Positions 45,072-54,815 of a DNA stretch of 57,926 bases are shown here, piece by piece. The stretch comes from Parachlamydiaceae bacterium (GTDB lineage: Bacteria > Chlamydiota > Chlamydiia > Chlamydiales > Parachlamydiaceae), in contig JACCRY010000027.1 of the NCBI GenBank assembly GCA_013813265.1, forward strand, positions 1 through 57,926, written 5' to 3'. The translations under genes and the position numbers were made by a program. The notes beneath the pieces are model-generated. The model had not been told where the DNA came from. It worked only from the letters and a program-made list of their open reading frames with translations, and made no database searches. Within the stretch, counting starts at the first letter, position 1. Every line of letters starts with the position of its first letter.

Positions 45072-45920
45072 TTATTCAAGCTCAAGGAAAAAAAAGCGGT
45101 CATGGCCTGACCAGTCTTGCAAAATTTCCATTTTTTTTGCAGGACAATCCTTAAATATATCTAAGACCTCTTTTCCTTGCTCGTGACCTAACTCTAACCA
45201 AACTTTGCCTCCGGCAGACATCACTTCCGGGAGCTCTTTCGCAAGCCGCTTATAAAAGGCTAGCCCTTTATCTTCTCCCACAAGCGCCATTTTCGGTTCA
45301 AAATTTCGCACTTCAATTTCAAGTTGGCTGAATTCTTCTTCCGCGATATAGGGTGGATTGCATACGAGGTAGTCGATGCGCTTTCCGGCAAGCGGTTGTA
45401 AAAAATCTCCAACAACAAAGTTAATTTCCACGCTATTTAATGTGGCATTTGCCTGGGCTATTGCTACAGCTTCAGGAGAGAGGTCTGTCGACACGACTTC
45501 TAAATCAGGAAAGCGACGTTTTAAGGCTATGCCAATGCAACCAGATCCACAGCAAAGATCTACTAAAAGTTTGCCAGAAAGTTCTTCTTTTGCCAAGCGA
45601 GTCGCGATTTGGTCTACCAATATCTCTGTCTCTTGGCGGGGAATTAAAACATCTCTTGAGAGTTTAATGGTGCAGTTAAAAAATTCTACTTTTCCACGGA
45701 TATACTGAATGGGTTCTCCTACGGCTCTTCGCTTTAGAAGGGAGCGGCATCTTTCAAGTTCCTTCTCATCCAGCGGACGATCAAACTGTACATAAAGATC
45801 TAGAGGACGCACATCGAGACTGAAACTGATCAGGTCCAATGCTTCTCGTCGCCCATGTTTAATTCCTTTATTCTCGAGAAATTCCGCAGAGAGATTCACT
45901 ATTTCCAAAACTGTTTTCAT
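45072..45920 (-). CDS. prmC: release factor glutamine methyltransferase
   Basis: 282 aa. The helical N-domain is followed by a SAM domain with VDLCCGSGCIGIAL (motif I) and the catalytic YLVCNPPYIAEEE. RIPRQETEILVDQ is seen just before the SAM domain as LIPRQETEILVDQ. It methylates the Gln of the release factor GGQ loop; its substrate PrfA is encoded directly upstream. Confidence 0.95.
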   Translation of the reverse strand: MKTVLEIVNLSAEFLENKGIKHGRREALDLISFSLDVRPLDLYVQFDRPLDEKELERCRSLLKRRAVGEPIQYIRGKVEFFNCTIKLSRDVLIPRQETEILVDQIATRLAKEELSGKLLVDLCCGSGCIGIALKRRFPDLEVVSTDLSPEAVAIAQANATLNSVEINFVVGDFLQPLAGKRIDYLVCNPPYIAEEEFSQLEIEVRNFEPKMALVGEDKGLAFYKRLAKELPEVMSAGGKVWLELGHEQGKEVLDIFKDCPAKKMEILQDWSGHDRFFFLELE

Positions 45921-45935
45921 CGAAGACCGTTCATT

Positions 45936-46997
45936 TTAGCTAAGTTTCTCCTGACGAAAATGGGCCACTAGAGCTGTCGAGATATCCCCTAGGTCCCCTT
46001 GGAGGATCCGGTCTAGATTGTATTTAGTCAAATTAATGCGATGTTCCGTGAGTCGATTTTGTGGAACGTTATATGTCCTAATGCGTTCGGAGCGGTCTCC
46101 AGAGCCAACTTGTTCCGCTCGATTTGTGGACATTTCTGCATGTTGTTTTTGAATCTGAGCTTCCGCAATTTTAGCAATTAAAAGGCGCATTGCCTTGTCT
46201 TTGTTTTTGTGCTGGCTACGTTCATCCTGGCAAGTGACAACAATCCCTGTTGGAATATGCGTTAAGCGGACGGCGCTATCCGTCGTGTTGATATGCTGTC
46301 CACCTGCGCCGGACGCTCTGTAGGTGTCGACGCGCAGATCTTTTTCATTGATTGTAACTTCGCTGCCTTCTTCAGGCTCCAATAAGACGGCTACGGTGAT
46401 GGCTGAAGTGTGGACACGCCCTTGAGCTTCGGTTGCAGGCACGCGCTGAATACGATGTGTGCCGGCTTCGTATTGTAGGAAGCGATATACGTTGGGGCCT
46501 GACAAAACCATAACGTATTCTTTGTACCCCCCAATTTCCGAGGGGGTGCATGAAAGTAGTTCATACTTCCAGCCCATATGATCGGCATATAATTTGTACA
46601 TGCGCACGCAGTCGCCCACAAAAAGAGCTGCTTCGTCTCCTCCTGTTCCTGCGCGCACTTCTATAATGGTATTACGATGATCATTGGGGTCAGGTGGAAC
46701 CAGGAGAGCTTCAAGCTCATTTGAGAGCTTTTCACGCTTTAATTCCATCTCGGTATTATCGTTCTTAAGTTCTTCGATAAAGGCAGGATCAGTTTCTGTC
46801 GACAAAAGTTCATGATTGTCAGACATTTGCTGTCCTATCCTTTGCAGCTGGTCCCAAAGTCTTTTGACATCTGACAGGTAGGCGTGTTCTTGCGTGAGTT
46901 TTTTATAGTCGCGCTGATTGCCAAAAACTTCGGTGTTGCCGAGTTTAGCTTCAACTTCTGCCAAACGACTCAAAAGCTTGTGAATGGCCTTTTCCAT
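45936..46997 (-). CDS. prfA: peptide chain release factor 1
   Basis: 353 aa. [18 protein letters not shown] and the ribosomal catalytic loop [19 protein letters not shown] (GGQ) are intact; [17 protein letters not shown] follows. The codon-recognition PxT-type motif VPATEAQG is present in the middle. It reads UAA and UAG, which matters when judging the in-frame TAG codons of nearby relics. Confidence 0.96.
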   Translation of the reverse strand: MEKAIHKLLSRLAEVEAKLGNTEVFGNQRDYKKLTQEHAYLSDVKRLWDQLQRIGQQMSDNHELLSTETDPAFIEELKNDNTEMELKREKLSNELEALLVPPDPNDHRNTIIEVRAGTGGDEAALFVGDCVRMYKLYADHMGWKYELLSCTPSEIGGYKEYVMVLSGPNVYRFLQYEAGTHRIQRVPATEAQGRVHTSAITVAVLLEPEEGSEVTINEKDLRVDTYRASGAGGQHINTTDSAVRLTHIPTGIVVTCQDERSQHKNKDKAMRLLIAKIAEAQIQKQHAEMSTNRAEQVGSGDRSERIRTYNVPQNRLTEHRINLTKYNLDRILQGDLGDISTALVAHFRQEKLS

Positions 46998-47012
46998 AAG
47001 AGCTTGCTTGCT

Positions 47013-47261
47013 TTATTTCTTTGGACCAAAACGCTTATTGAACTTGTCAACACGGCCTTCTGCATCTACAAGGCCTTTTCCTCCAGTAAAGAAAGGATGG
47101 GATGCCGAAGAAACAGAAACGCGGCAAACAGGATATTCAGCACCTTCAAATGTCTCAACTTCTTTTGACTGCAGAGCAGATCCGCATACAAAACGGTGGT
47201 TCGTTGCTGAATCCACAAAGAGGACTTTTTGGTATTGAGGGTGTGTATTTTTCTTTTTCAT
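47013..47261 (-). CDS. rpmE: 50S ribosomal protein L31 (bL31), type B-like
   Basis: 82 aa. [18 protein letters not shown], then [13 protein letters not shown] and [20 protein letters not shown]. It lacks the CxxC zinc pairs, so it is a zinc-independent form, as in Chlamydia. First gene of the translation/SRP block. Confidence 0.93.
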   Translation of the reverse strand: MKKKNTHPQYQKVLFVDSATNHRFVCGSALQSKEVETFEGAEYPVCRVSVSSASHPFFTGGKGLVDAEGRVDKFNKRFGPKK

Positions 47262-47670
47262 TTAAGTAAGCTCCACTTATCTTTTTGACTTGTAATTCTA
47301 CAAATTGTAGTTTACCGCTCCAGTTCATAAAAGACAAGACCTATTTTTGCCTTTTTTATGGTTAACTTAAGAAGGAGCAAGGTAGGTATGATCAAACGGC
47401 TTTTTAACAATAAAGTATGGATAAATTATTCTATGTCTATTATCTTTTAAAGTGGGTCCATTTGAATATTGTCTCCAAGGACCTGTTTTCGATCGCGGAA
47501 TCGCGGAAGCGATTTAACGTAATAGCGCCGCGTGCAGCGATTAGCGGAACGTGGGGTTAGGATAGTTTGAATGACAGAGCTGCGGTATCAGCGAAAGAAG
47601 CTCGCGATTCAAAAAACGTTTGGCATGGATAACAAAATTTGGATCCAGATACAGCTTGCAAGCTACTGCT
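47262..47670. other. intergenic region upstream of rpmE
   Basis: The block promoter should lie near 47262-47340; CTACAAATTGTAG (47298-47310) is a small palindrome there. A GC-richer stretch at 47480-47560 with repeated TCGCGGAA and AGCGAT words looks like debris of a palindromic element. No gene is supported; the frame at 47541-47750 is not convincing. Confidence 0.4.
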
Positions 47671-48009
47671 TTAGTGGAGTTTTCGCCCATTTGGGACTTT
47701 CGGATCAACTGTAGCCAGACATATGCCGTCAGATTCGCCCGAGAATCCAACTAGTAAAAATTGTGAGAGGAAGCCAGCAATATTTTTTTCACCTAAATTA
47801 ACACATCCTACAATAGAACGACCCATAAGAATGTCTGGAGTATAATTTGCAGTAACTTGAGCGGAAGTTTGCAAGATGCCGATCTCATCGCCAAAATCTG
47901 CCCAAATTTTGAAAGCAGGTTTTTTCGCTTTCGGAAAGGATTCTACTTTTATGATAGTTCCTGAACGTAAGTCTACACGATCGAACTCTTCATAGCTGAT
48001 TTTTGTCAT
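47671..48009 (-). CDS. CsaA/YgjH-like tRNA-binding domain protein
   Basis: About 112 aa from the ATG at 48009 with AAGGAG upstream. An OB-fold EMAP/tRNA-binding domain: DRVDLRSGTIIKVESFPKAK, KIWADFGDEIG, TPDILMGRSIVGCVNLG and FLSEVLVLG-equivalent FLSQFLLVGF. Single-domain forms bind tRNA or act as chaperone-like CsaA. It lies 11 bp after the TrmH-fusion gene, probably one operon. Confidence 0.85.
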   Translation of the reverse strand: MTKISYEEFDRVDLRSGTIIKVESFPKAKKPAFKIWADFGDEIGILQTSAQVTANYTPDILMGRSIVGCVNLGEKNIAGFLSQFLLVGFSGESDGICLATVDPKVPNGRKLH

Positions 48010-48020
48010 TTTTTTCTCCT

Positions 48021-49241
48021 TCAAGAATAGGGGATAATTTTTTCGCAATTATTTAAAATCTTGCTGATCACGTTAAGAAATGTTTTTTTGTCAGGATCTG
48101 AAACTCCTTCAAAAGCTACATACTCTGTCAGTTCGTGTACATTCCATATTTTTGCGATGGCTTCTTCTCCTTTTTCCGATAAAGTTAACTGATTACCCTT
48201 ATTCGAGATGAAACCTTGATCGATCAACGGTTGGATGAGGACATTTGCGTCTACTCCCTGAGGAATACCGGCATCACGAGTTAAGGAGTCAACAGCAGAT
48301 GACTGATCGCATTTCAAAATCATCATCATGACTGCCTGGTCGGCGTTAAATGGACTTACTTCTTTCAGCTTTGAATGGAAAACTAAACGCATCCATCTGG
48401 ATGCGCAAAAGAGGTCTCTGCCAATTGATTCTTGAATTTTTTTTGTTAACATAGCGAGGGTCCATTTTATTTTCATTTCATAAAGGCTAATTCCAGCAGC
48501 TACACCCACGTTTAAAGATTCAACAGGGCCGCTCATAGGGATTTGAATTTTCAAATCCGCTAGACTCATGACTTCTTCGCTCACACCTAATGTTTCGTTG
48601 CCAAATACGAGCGCTATTGGTTTTTGTTCCAGTTGGGCAAAAGATTGGATGGTACTTGCATGTGGAGTGGTCACTGCGATCTGATAACCGTTTCTCTTAA
48701 GGTGGTTGACTGCTTCAGTGCCAGACTTGAATCGTTGAAGGTTGGAGGAAAAGACTGTCCCTCTCGAGGAATCGATTGTTTTTTTTGTGGAAAAATCCAG
48801 GTTCTCATCAGTTGAAATAAAATCGTGAATTCCAAAAGCTGCCGCAGTTCTCACGACTGTCCCAATATTCCCAAAGTCATGTAAACCATCTAAAACAATA
48901 ACGAAATCTTGCTTGAGGTCGTTTTTATAAGGCTTTGATTTGGCTACCCCCACAAACGGTACAAGATAGGAAGTGTCTGTGATTTTTTTTAAAATTCCGT
49001 CAGAACAAAAGCAAACCAGAAGTTTTTTAGAACGCAATAAATTTAAGAAATCCGAATTTCTTTCTTTTTCATGAACGAAGACATGATCAATATGGCAAGA
49101 GTTTTGCAAAGCCCATACGATTTGTTCCTTTCCCTCTAGTAATAATTTACCTTCTGCAAATCGTCCCTTGCCTGTTTGAAGGAGCCTAGCTTCGATGATT
49201 TTTTGATCTTTAATGGAACTGATATTTATTTCAAGACTCAT
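48021..49241 (-). CDS. TrmH/SpoU RNA 2'-O-methyltransferase fused to a winged-helix domain
   Basis: About 406 aa from the ATG at 49241; a start at 49352 would add an unlikely hydrophobic leader. Residues 1-110 form the substrate-binding part, then the SPOUT knot: DFGNIGTVVRTAAAFGI (motif 1), ALVFGNETLGVSEE (motif 2), IPMSGPVESLNVGVAAGISL (motif 3). The last 110 residues look like a MarR-type winged helix (DAGIPQGVDANVLIQPLIDQ, then GFISNKGNQLTLSEKG). The target is probably a tRNA or rRNA ribose. The fusion is unusual. Confidence 0.8.
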   Translation of the reverse strand: MSLEINISSIKDQKIIEARLLQTGKGRFAEGKLLLEGKEQIVWALQNSCHIDHVFVHEKERNSDFLNLLRSKKLLVCFCSDGILKKITDTSYLVPFVGVAKSKPYKNDLKQDFVIVLDGLHDFGNIGTVVRTAAAFGIHDFISTDENLDFSTKKTIDSSRGTVFSSNLQRFKSGTEAVNHLKRNGYQIAVTTPHASTIQSFAQLEQKPIALVFGNETLGVSEEVMSLADLKIQIPMSGPVESLNVGVAAGISLYEMKIKWTLAMLTKKIQESIGRDLFCASRWMRLVFHSKLKEVSPFNADQAVMMMILKCDQSSAVDSLTRDAGIPQGVDANVLIQPLIDQGFISNKGNQLTLSEKGEEAIAKIWNVHELTEYVAFEGVSDPDKKTFLNVISKILNNCEKIIPYS

Positions 49242-49451
49242 TTTTGTCCAATGCAAAGCTTTTTCGGAAATTTTAACAGGAAAAAACAATGTTGGGAAGT
49301 AGATATACACCAAAATTAAACCAGAATAAGTGTATTTTGAATTTTTTAACAAAGCTTAGCTTGACAATTTGGTTTTCACTTCTATTATTAGAATAATGCC
49401 ATATTGAGCATGTTATTGTGCCAGAACCTCATCGCATTTAAAGGAAATATT

Positions 49452-49838
49452 ATGGAAAGAGAAGAATTTGGAGCCCTTTGGGATCAATTAAAAATTCATC
49501 TACTGTCTCGCTGGAATAAATTAACCGGAGAAGACTTAAAAGAAATCAACGGGAGTTATGATTTGTTCGTAGCAAAAGTTGAAGAAAAGTATGGCGTATC
49601 TAGGGGTGAAGTTGAGGAAGAATTTCGTAATTGGACTCCTCCCTTAGAAATAGAAGATATCCCAGTAAGAGAAACTGAAAGTCAACGGGAAGATTTCCCC
49701 GCAAAAAAATGGGTGATTGCTGGAATCCTTTTGGCAGCACTTTTGGGGTATTTAGCTATGTACAACACCCCAAAATCGTTAGAAAACAATTCCCCTAAAG
49801 TAGAAACTCGCGATTCAAGCAAAACCTCTATAAAGTAA
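49452..49838 (+). CDS. CsbD-like domain protein with C-terminal membrane anchor
   Basis: About 128 aa from ATG 49452 with AAAGGAA upstream. The first 60 residues resemble CsbD/YjbJ stress proteins (WDQLKIHLLSRWNKLTGEDL; INGSYDLFVAKVEEKYG). One membrane helix follows (WVIAGILLAALLGYLAM, about residues 92-108) and a short Ser/Asn-rich tail. CsbD proteins are usually soluble, so the anchor is unusual. A terminator lies downstream. Confidence 0.7.
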   Translation: MEREEFGALWDQLKIHLLSRWNKLTGEDLKEINGSYDLFVAKVEEKYGVSRGEVEEEFRNWTPPLEIEDIPVRETESQREDFPAKKWVIAGILLAALLGYLAMYNTPKSLENNSPKVETRDSSKTSIK

Positions 49839-49962
49839 CCAGTGGGACAGGGTCTTTAAAAGACATTAAATGCTTAGTTGTAAGTTTGTTGTTTGCTTGC
49901 TGATAGATGAAAAAAGTTTTGCAAAGCTTTGGAGCGTCGGAGACTTGTCTCCGCTTTGTTCG

Positions 49963-50008
49963 CCCTCGAGGCGATTCTAGGACTAAGCCTTTCGAGGGTC
50001 TCTTTTTT
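49963..50008 (+). terminator. Rho-independent terminator
   Basis: CCCTCGAGGC pairs with GCCTTTCGAGGG (small bulge), followed by TCTCTTTTTT. It lies 125 bp downstream of the CsbD-like gene and before the next gene, which also argues against a start for the latter at 49929. Confidence 0.75.
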
Positions 50009-50168
50009 AGATTACCTTCTTTTAGCAACTGCTTTAAGGGTTTATTCATTGTTAATAAGTGTGAGGAATGTCTGGAATGACAATAGAAGTGCAATAGGTG
50101 ACCACGTTGTTTTTTTGAAAAATAAACTAGATGGCGGCATAATTTGTCAATTTAATCGATGGTTCACT

Positions 50169-50957
50169 ATGAGATCAGTTTATTTGACTCCTTTATACAC
50201 ATTTCTTGTACTATTAAGTTTTTTTCAATGCCCTCAGCTTTTTACAGAAGTTGAAGTCATTATTCCATTCATTGTCAGAAAAATTCCACACGCAGCAAAC
50301 GCTTTTACGCAAGGATTAGCAATAGATGAAGTGAACAATGTTCTTTATGAAAGCACAGGATTGTACGGTCAGTCATGTGTGCGGCAGATTGATTTAGAGG
50401 ATGGGAAAATTCTTAAACAATATAACCTCCCTCTACATTTATTTGGGGAAGGAATAGCATTGGCGCACAATCGGCTGATTCAACTGACTTGGAATGAAAA
50501 AACTGCACTCGTTTATTCTAAATTAAATTTTGATTTACTTAAGACCTTTTCTTATACCGGTGAAGGATGGGGACTCTGCTTTGATGAAGGATTAAATCTT
50601 CTATGGATGAGCGATGGAACCTCCCTGCTTCAACAAAGAAATCCTGATACGTTTAAAATTAAATCCCGGTTACAAGTGCATTTGGAGGGCAAAGAGGTAA
50701 ACTTCCTAAATGACTTGGTTTGTACCGGCCGCACCCTCTATGTCAATGTCTGGGGAAAAGATTATATCTACAGAATTGATAAGTACACAGGAGAAGTGAC
50801 GGGAAAAATTGATGCATCAAACCTCCTTTCAAAAAAAGAGAGGGCTCGATTGAGCCCTGAAGCTATTTTAAACGGAATCGCTTACCAAAAAAGCTCCCAG
50901 ACATTTTTTTTAACAGGGAAGTTGTGGCCTTACATTTATGAGGTCTCATTTAAATGA
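50169..50957 (+). CDS. glutaminyl-peptide cyclotransferase (glutamine cyclotransferase)
   Basis: About 262 aa from ATG 50169, which begins with a signal peptide (MRSVYLTPLYTFLVLLSFFQ). The five-bladed propeller family signature is clear: HAANAFTQGLAIDEVNNVLY, ESTGLYGQSCVRQIDLE, GEGWGLCFDEGLNLLWMSDG, NVWGKDYIYRID and LNGIAYQKSSQTFFLTGKLW. Enzymes of this family form N-terminal pyroglutamate on exported peptides; this one is probably periplasmic or secreted. Confidence 0.85.
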   Translation: MRSVYLTPLYTFLVLLSFFQCPQLFTEVEVIIPFIVRKIPHAANAFTQGLAIDEVNNVLYESTGLYGQSCVRQIDLEDGKILKQYNLPLHLFGEGIALAHNRLIQLTWNEKTALVYSKLNFDLLKTFSYTGEGWGLCFDEGLNLLWMSDGTSLLQQRNPDTFKIKSRLQVHLEGKEVNFLNDLVCTGRTLYVNVWGKDYIYRIDKYTGEVTGKIDASNLLSKKERARLSPEAILNGIAYQKSSQTFFLTGKLWPYIYEVSFK

Positions 50958-51129
50958 CTTCTCAAGGGGAGATTTTTGGAAAAATTGACATAGTTTCTGC
51001 TAAATAATCATGGAAGGCATTTTCTCCATGTTACGTATGGATGTTTAAATGGTAAACAACTCTCAATAATTGATGCTTAAAGGATTAGCAGCATGCAGTA
51101 CTTCAAATACCAAAACAAAAGCAGCAGCA

Positions 51130-51300
51130 AAACGCCCATCAGATCACAATAAAGCATCGTATTATTATGCACATAGGCATAATAATTTGGCCCATTGCCA
51201 TCTCCAATAGGATTTGGGGTTAGCTAACAAAGCGTTTTGGGATCATAGTAGCGTTTCCAAAAATACACAAAACCGTTTTCAGCATCCATTCGTTTTCCTG
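51130..51300 (-). pseudogene. Rhs core C-terminal relic
   Basis: The minus strand reads DAENGFVYFWKRYYDPK and, after a stop and shift, PIGDGNGPNYYAYVHNN. This is the Rhs hallmark YYDP...PIG...NxYxYxxNNP just before the toxin tip. No start, no tip and no immunity gene are seen. A second Rhs scar, 33 kb from the one near 17 kb. Confidence 0.72.
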
Positions 51301-51369
51301 AATAGCGCCAGGACTGAGCACATCTCCTTGAAGTTGCTCTTCTTTAAGAGCGCTAAAGCGACAGGATGA

Positions 51370-52130
51370 AACTCCATAGGGTTCAACTCGATAAAGTTCA
51401 TTAGCTTCTCGGTGTGAGAAGTCGGAGAGTCATTTGCGGAATTTTTGCTGCCATATTTCCATCCCCCTTCTTGCATACGCCCTGGCGAGCCATGAAGATG
51501 TGTGTATTGCCCTCCATTTTCTCTGACTCAGGGGGGATATCCTTTAATGTAGCGTGGATCTAATGGGGTTTTGTCCAAAAGAGGAGTAAGCAACAAAACA
51601 CATTTTCTTCGGATTTAACTAGATACTCGTATACAGAATTAAGCGCTATCGCGCATCTTTCAGGCTTCGCAAGGCCGGATATAACCGTCCATGACTGCGC
51701 GATAGAGCCAATTGCAGCTTCGAGGTTGGTTTTGACCCGATTGAAGTGCCGTCGTCAAAATAGGCTCGATGATGCCATGCTCCGTCCATGCTGTAGCCTC
51801 CACAACTCTGCAATTTTCTTCGCTTCCTCTTCGGAATCCTTTTCCGGATGACTCGCCCCTCACTAAAAGCTATAAATCTGCATAGCCATTCAGCGCATGC
51901 GTTAAAAACCAGGCAGCCATACGCTTTCGCCCTCGCCGTGAATGCCCACACGGCTCATTCCATTATTCCAATCGCATGTTCCGATTAAGGGCAGCCTGTG
52001 GTCTAAGGTTGTTCCTTTTGATGATAACCTGAGTAGGGGCGGAGCAAAAGAACTTCCGCAAGACAACAATACTCTGATTGCTGTAAGGTCGATATATTTG
52101 TTACATCGAGTGTAGCCCTGAAATGGCAAT
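51370..52130 (-). pseudogene. GH94 relic (cyclic beta-1,2-glucan synthase / cellobiose phosphorylase-like)
   Basis: Several frames on the minus strand read GH94 catalytic-domain sequence in the right order: LPLIGTCDWNNGMSRVGIHG, GESVWLPGF, WHHRAYFDDGTSIGS, GSIAQSWTVISGLAKPERC, DPRYIKGYPP and NELYRVEPYG. Frameshifts and stops separate them. The large N-terminal part of NdvB-like enzymes is absent. It is directly followed by the Rhs relic, so at least two genes were joined by deletion. Confidence 0.72.
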
Positions 52131-52522
52131 CCCAGAAATTAGAGCTTGCCCCACTTTGAGTGTGCTTTTGTACTTGCAAAAATATCCCCTATTTGTAATA
52201 TCGTTGGCTTTGGGGGTAATTTATCAGATAAATACATCAAAATGCTAATGACCTTAACAGACAAGAGAATGCAATTAATGATGAGCAGAAGGCTGAAAAT
52301 AAGGTTAAAAGGTTCCGTAGAATAGATAAACGAAATTATTTCTAGTCTAAAAAATTAAAAAACAGAGTGTATAGAATTATAGCATTTGAGGTTAAGAATT
52401 ATTATTTGCGTTCTAATCTTCGCAAAAAACCGATAGTCAGCGGGCGCCCTAACTTCAGAAGTTGAAGGTTAAAATGGTTCTTTTTAAATATCTGGCTCAA
52501 GGAAATCAATGAGAGAATATTT
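52131..52522. other. no recognisable gene
   Basis: AT-rich sequence with short frames only. It may hold the decayed 5' end of the ISL3-like transposase that follows, but nothing can be matched by eye. Confidence 0.4.
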
Positions 52523-52950
52523 ATGGTTCTAGATTTAAAAATGCTGAGAACCTACTTTAAAATAGACGCTTATAAATTTCATTGCCAGGAATTCAGATCA
52601 ATAACTTGGATTTCATTGCCTTTTACTTTTGGCAAGATTTCAATGACCAAATCTTTCATGGGGTATGTTGTTCAGCTTATGGCAATGAGAAGCATTCTTG
52701 CCCTAGCCCGATTCGTAGGAAGGACTTTAATGAAAAACAGTGAAAACATTCATAAGTCAAATTTTAGTAAGGTCAAGCAATTCTCTTTCAAAAAACTTTG
52801 ATATATCAGTGTCGAGGAAATTGCAATTAAAAGGGGGATAAGTACATGACGATATTCATAGATATCTATACAGGCCAAATTATTCATGCTGTAAAGGGGC
52901 GTAGGGAAGCATGCCTTAGGCCCAGGAGGATTTTATGAAAGTATTCCCCA
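52523..52950 (+). pseudogene. ISL3-family transposase relic
   Basis: The frame from 52523 reads an ISL3-type zinc/HTH region (FKIDAYKFHCQEFRSITWIS; MTKSFMGYVVQLMAMRSILA; NIHKSNFSKVKQFSFKKL), then TGA, then YISVEEIAIKRG, a one-base shift, and DKYMTIFIDIYTGQIIHAVK, which includes the first catalytic Asp region. The sequence then degrades. The in-frame TGA is probably a mutated CGA. Confidence 0.7.
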
Positions 52951-53084
52951 GTTCATCACAAGAACCGTAAAAATCGATCTAGAAGAGAGTTTATAGAATT
53001 ATAATCTAAGAAAATGAAATATTAATTTTTCAGTTTATAAATTTTAATTCAAGTCCTACATAAACAATAAAAAAGGTAAAAATT

Positions 53085-53851
53085 ATGACACCATTAAACC
53101 AATCGTTACAAGAAGCAGGTGAAATCATTGTAAATCTTGAGGGTTACTATCAATACAAATCCTACTGTTAAATTACCCAAATTATCCTACAAAATTCAAA
53201 GCCGTCGAATTATTAAATAGCGCTAAAGCCTTGTATAAAAGACCGCACCCTACTTATGGAAATGGTGTCGATTATGATATTAGGTATGTTCATTATGCTT
53301 GGATAAACATGATAGCTAAAAAATTAGCTGAAGTTAATCTTGATTATCTTAATATTAATTCTGAAGTTGAAATTTTAACAAATTTAGTAAGGGAGCAAGA
53401 AGCGGAAAAAAAATTAAATAGCAGCGAAGATTCTCTTTCAGCTCTGAAAAAAAATTATGTTGAATTATTAGAAAAAATCGAAATTATAGTCATTGAAAAA
53501 AATTTAATTCAAGCTGATGCTGACAAAAAAGAAATTTTAATACAGGATGCTCAAGATCTGATAAATGAACAACAATCTTCTATTGCAAGACAGGATATTG
53601 AGAATGCTGAATTAAGAATGTTAGCAGAAGAAATGGAGGAAAGTATTGTTACTCTGAAAAAAGAAAAATCCGATGTTAAAAAAAATAATTCAGATAATAT
53701 TAAAGAATTAAAAGAAAAATATAAAAAAGAAAAAGCTGAGTATAAAAAAAGAATTGAGGCGCTTGAGCTCGAAAACAATGAAATGTTTTCACTCTGGACA
53801 CCTGAAGCTGAGCTATTATCATCCTACGAAACATCTGATGATGAAAGTTGA
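53085..53851 (+). pseudogene. coiled-coil array, member 1 (frameshifted)
   Basis: The ATG at 53085 opens MTPLNQSLQEAGEIIVNLEG, the family start, but the frame ends at TAA near 53172. The remaining protein lies in another frame (open from about 53165, first Met 53231) and reads NYPTKFKAVELLNSAKALY, then AKKLAEVNLDYL, a long coiled coil, and ends SYETSDDES. The total length is one base short of a multiple of three, so a single deletion near 53160 explains it. It may still be expressed as a 206-aa product from 53231. Confidence 0.7.
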
Positions 53852-53955
53852 AAGTTGATACTGAGATTTTTTATGAATAGATATAAAATGCAAAAGAAAA
53901 ATCCAAATTTATTTTAAATTTAACAATCATTTCACCAAATAAAAAAAGGAAAATT

Positions 53956-54702
53956 ATGCAACCAATAAAATTTAGCTTAAAAGAAGCAGAGAATATTGTG
54001 GTTATGGTAGTCAATCATCCTGGATACGACGCATACCATAGAACTTTTCCGAAAGCACCCTATAAAGCTCATTTATCCAATTTAATAAATGATTCTTATC
54101 CTTTAAATGTGAATGATCTTTATGAAAGTGAATCTAATTTACTCAAAATATACAATATTTGGATAGAATCGTTAGCTAAAAATTTAATTGAATTAAATGC
54201 CTCCCTACTTTGTTTAAATTTTAAACTTCCAAATTTAAAAAATATATATCAGGAACAACAGGTTCGAGATAGGATAGATAAAGATTTGATTTCAGAGTTG
54301 AAAAGCAATGAAAAGCTATTACTGGAAAAAATAGAAAATATGATTGTAGAAAAGAATTTAATTTTGAGTGAGTCAAAGCCAAAAGATCTTTTGCTTCAAA
54401 ATGCTCATAATCTTATAAAAGTTCAGCAGACGCTTATCGAAAAACAAAAAACGGAGAATACTAATTTGAAATGCTCAATGGTACAAATGAATTCATCTAT
54501 TAGTTTTCTAAAAGATGAAAAGCTTTCAATTGAAAGAAAATGTGCTAATAAATTTACAAATTTAAAAACAAATATATCAATGAAAAAATCAGAATATGAA
54601 AGAAGAATTAGAGAACTAGAGGTTAGAAATAAAAAATTAAAATTATTTCGACTTAAACCTAAAAGTGATTCAGCATCTTATACAACAGATGGTGAAGGGT
54701 GA
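53956..54702 (+). CDS. coiled-coil array, member 2
   Basis: 248 aa. Starts MQPIKFSLKEAENIVVMVVN; AAAAAAGGAAA precedes the ATG. Residues 1-75 are a globular, Tyr/Pro-containing segment; the family block AKNLIELNASLLCL follows and then about 150 residues of coiled coil with few breaks. The C-terminus is SYTTDGEG, a variant of the shared SYATSDDEG end. Function unknown; no signal peptide or membrane segment. Confidence 0.82.
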   Translation: MQPIKFSLKEAENIVVMVVNHPGYDAYHRTFPKAPYKAHLSNLINDSYPLNVNDLYESESNLLKIYNIWIESLAKNLIELNASLLCLNFKLPNLKNIYQEQQVRDRIDKDLISELKSNEKLLLEKIENMIVEKNLILSESKPKDLLLQNAHNLIKVQQTLIEKQKTENTNLKCSMVQMNSSISFLKDEKLSIERKCANKFTNLKTNISMKKSEYERRIRELEVRNKKLKLFRLKPKSDSASYTTDGEG

Positions 54703-54815
54703 ATATTGTCTCACAAGTTTGAAATAAAGAAATGAAGCAATGATTATAAATGATTGAGTTTGCAAATTTTGAAAACTCATGTCTTAAGTCTTAAAGGAAA
54801 AGAAAAGGTAAATAT

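Noticed and set aside
47541-47750. 69-aa minus-strand protein
   Set aside because: It overlaps the CsaA-like gene in another frame and lies in palindrome-like debris; composition is not protein-like.
49929-50168. N-terminal extension of the glutaminyl cyclase gene
   Set aside because: It would start before a Rho-independent terminator; the Met at 50169 begins a proper signal peptide.
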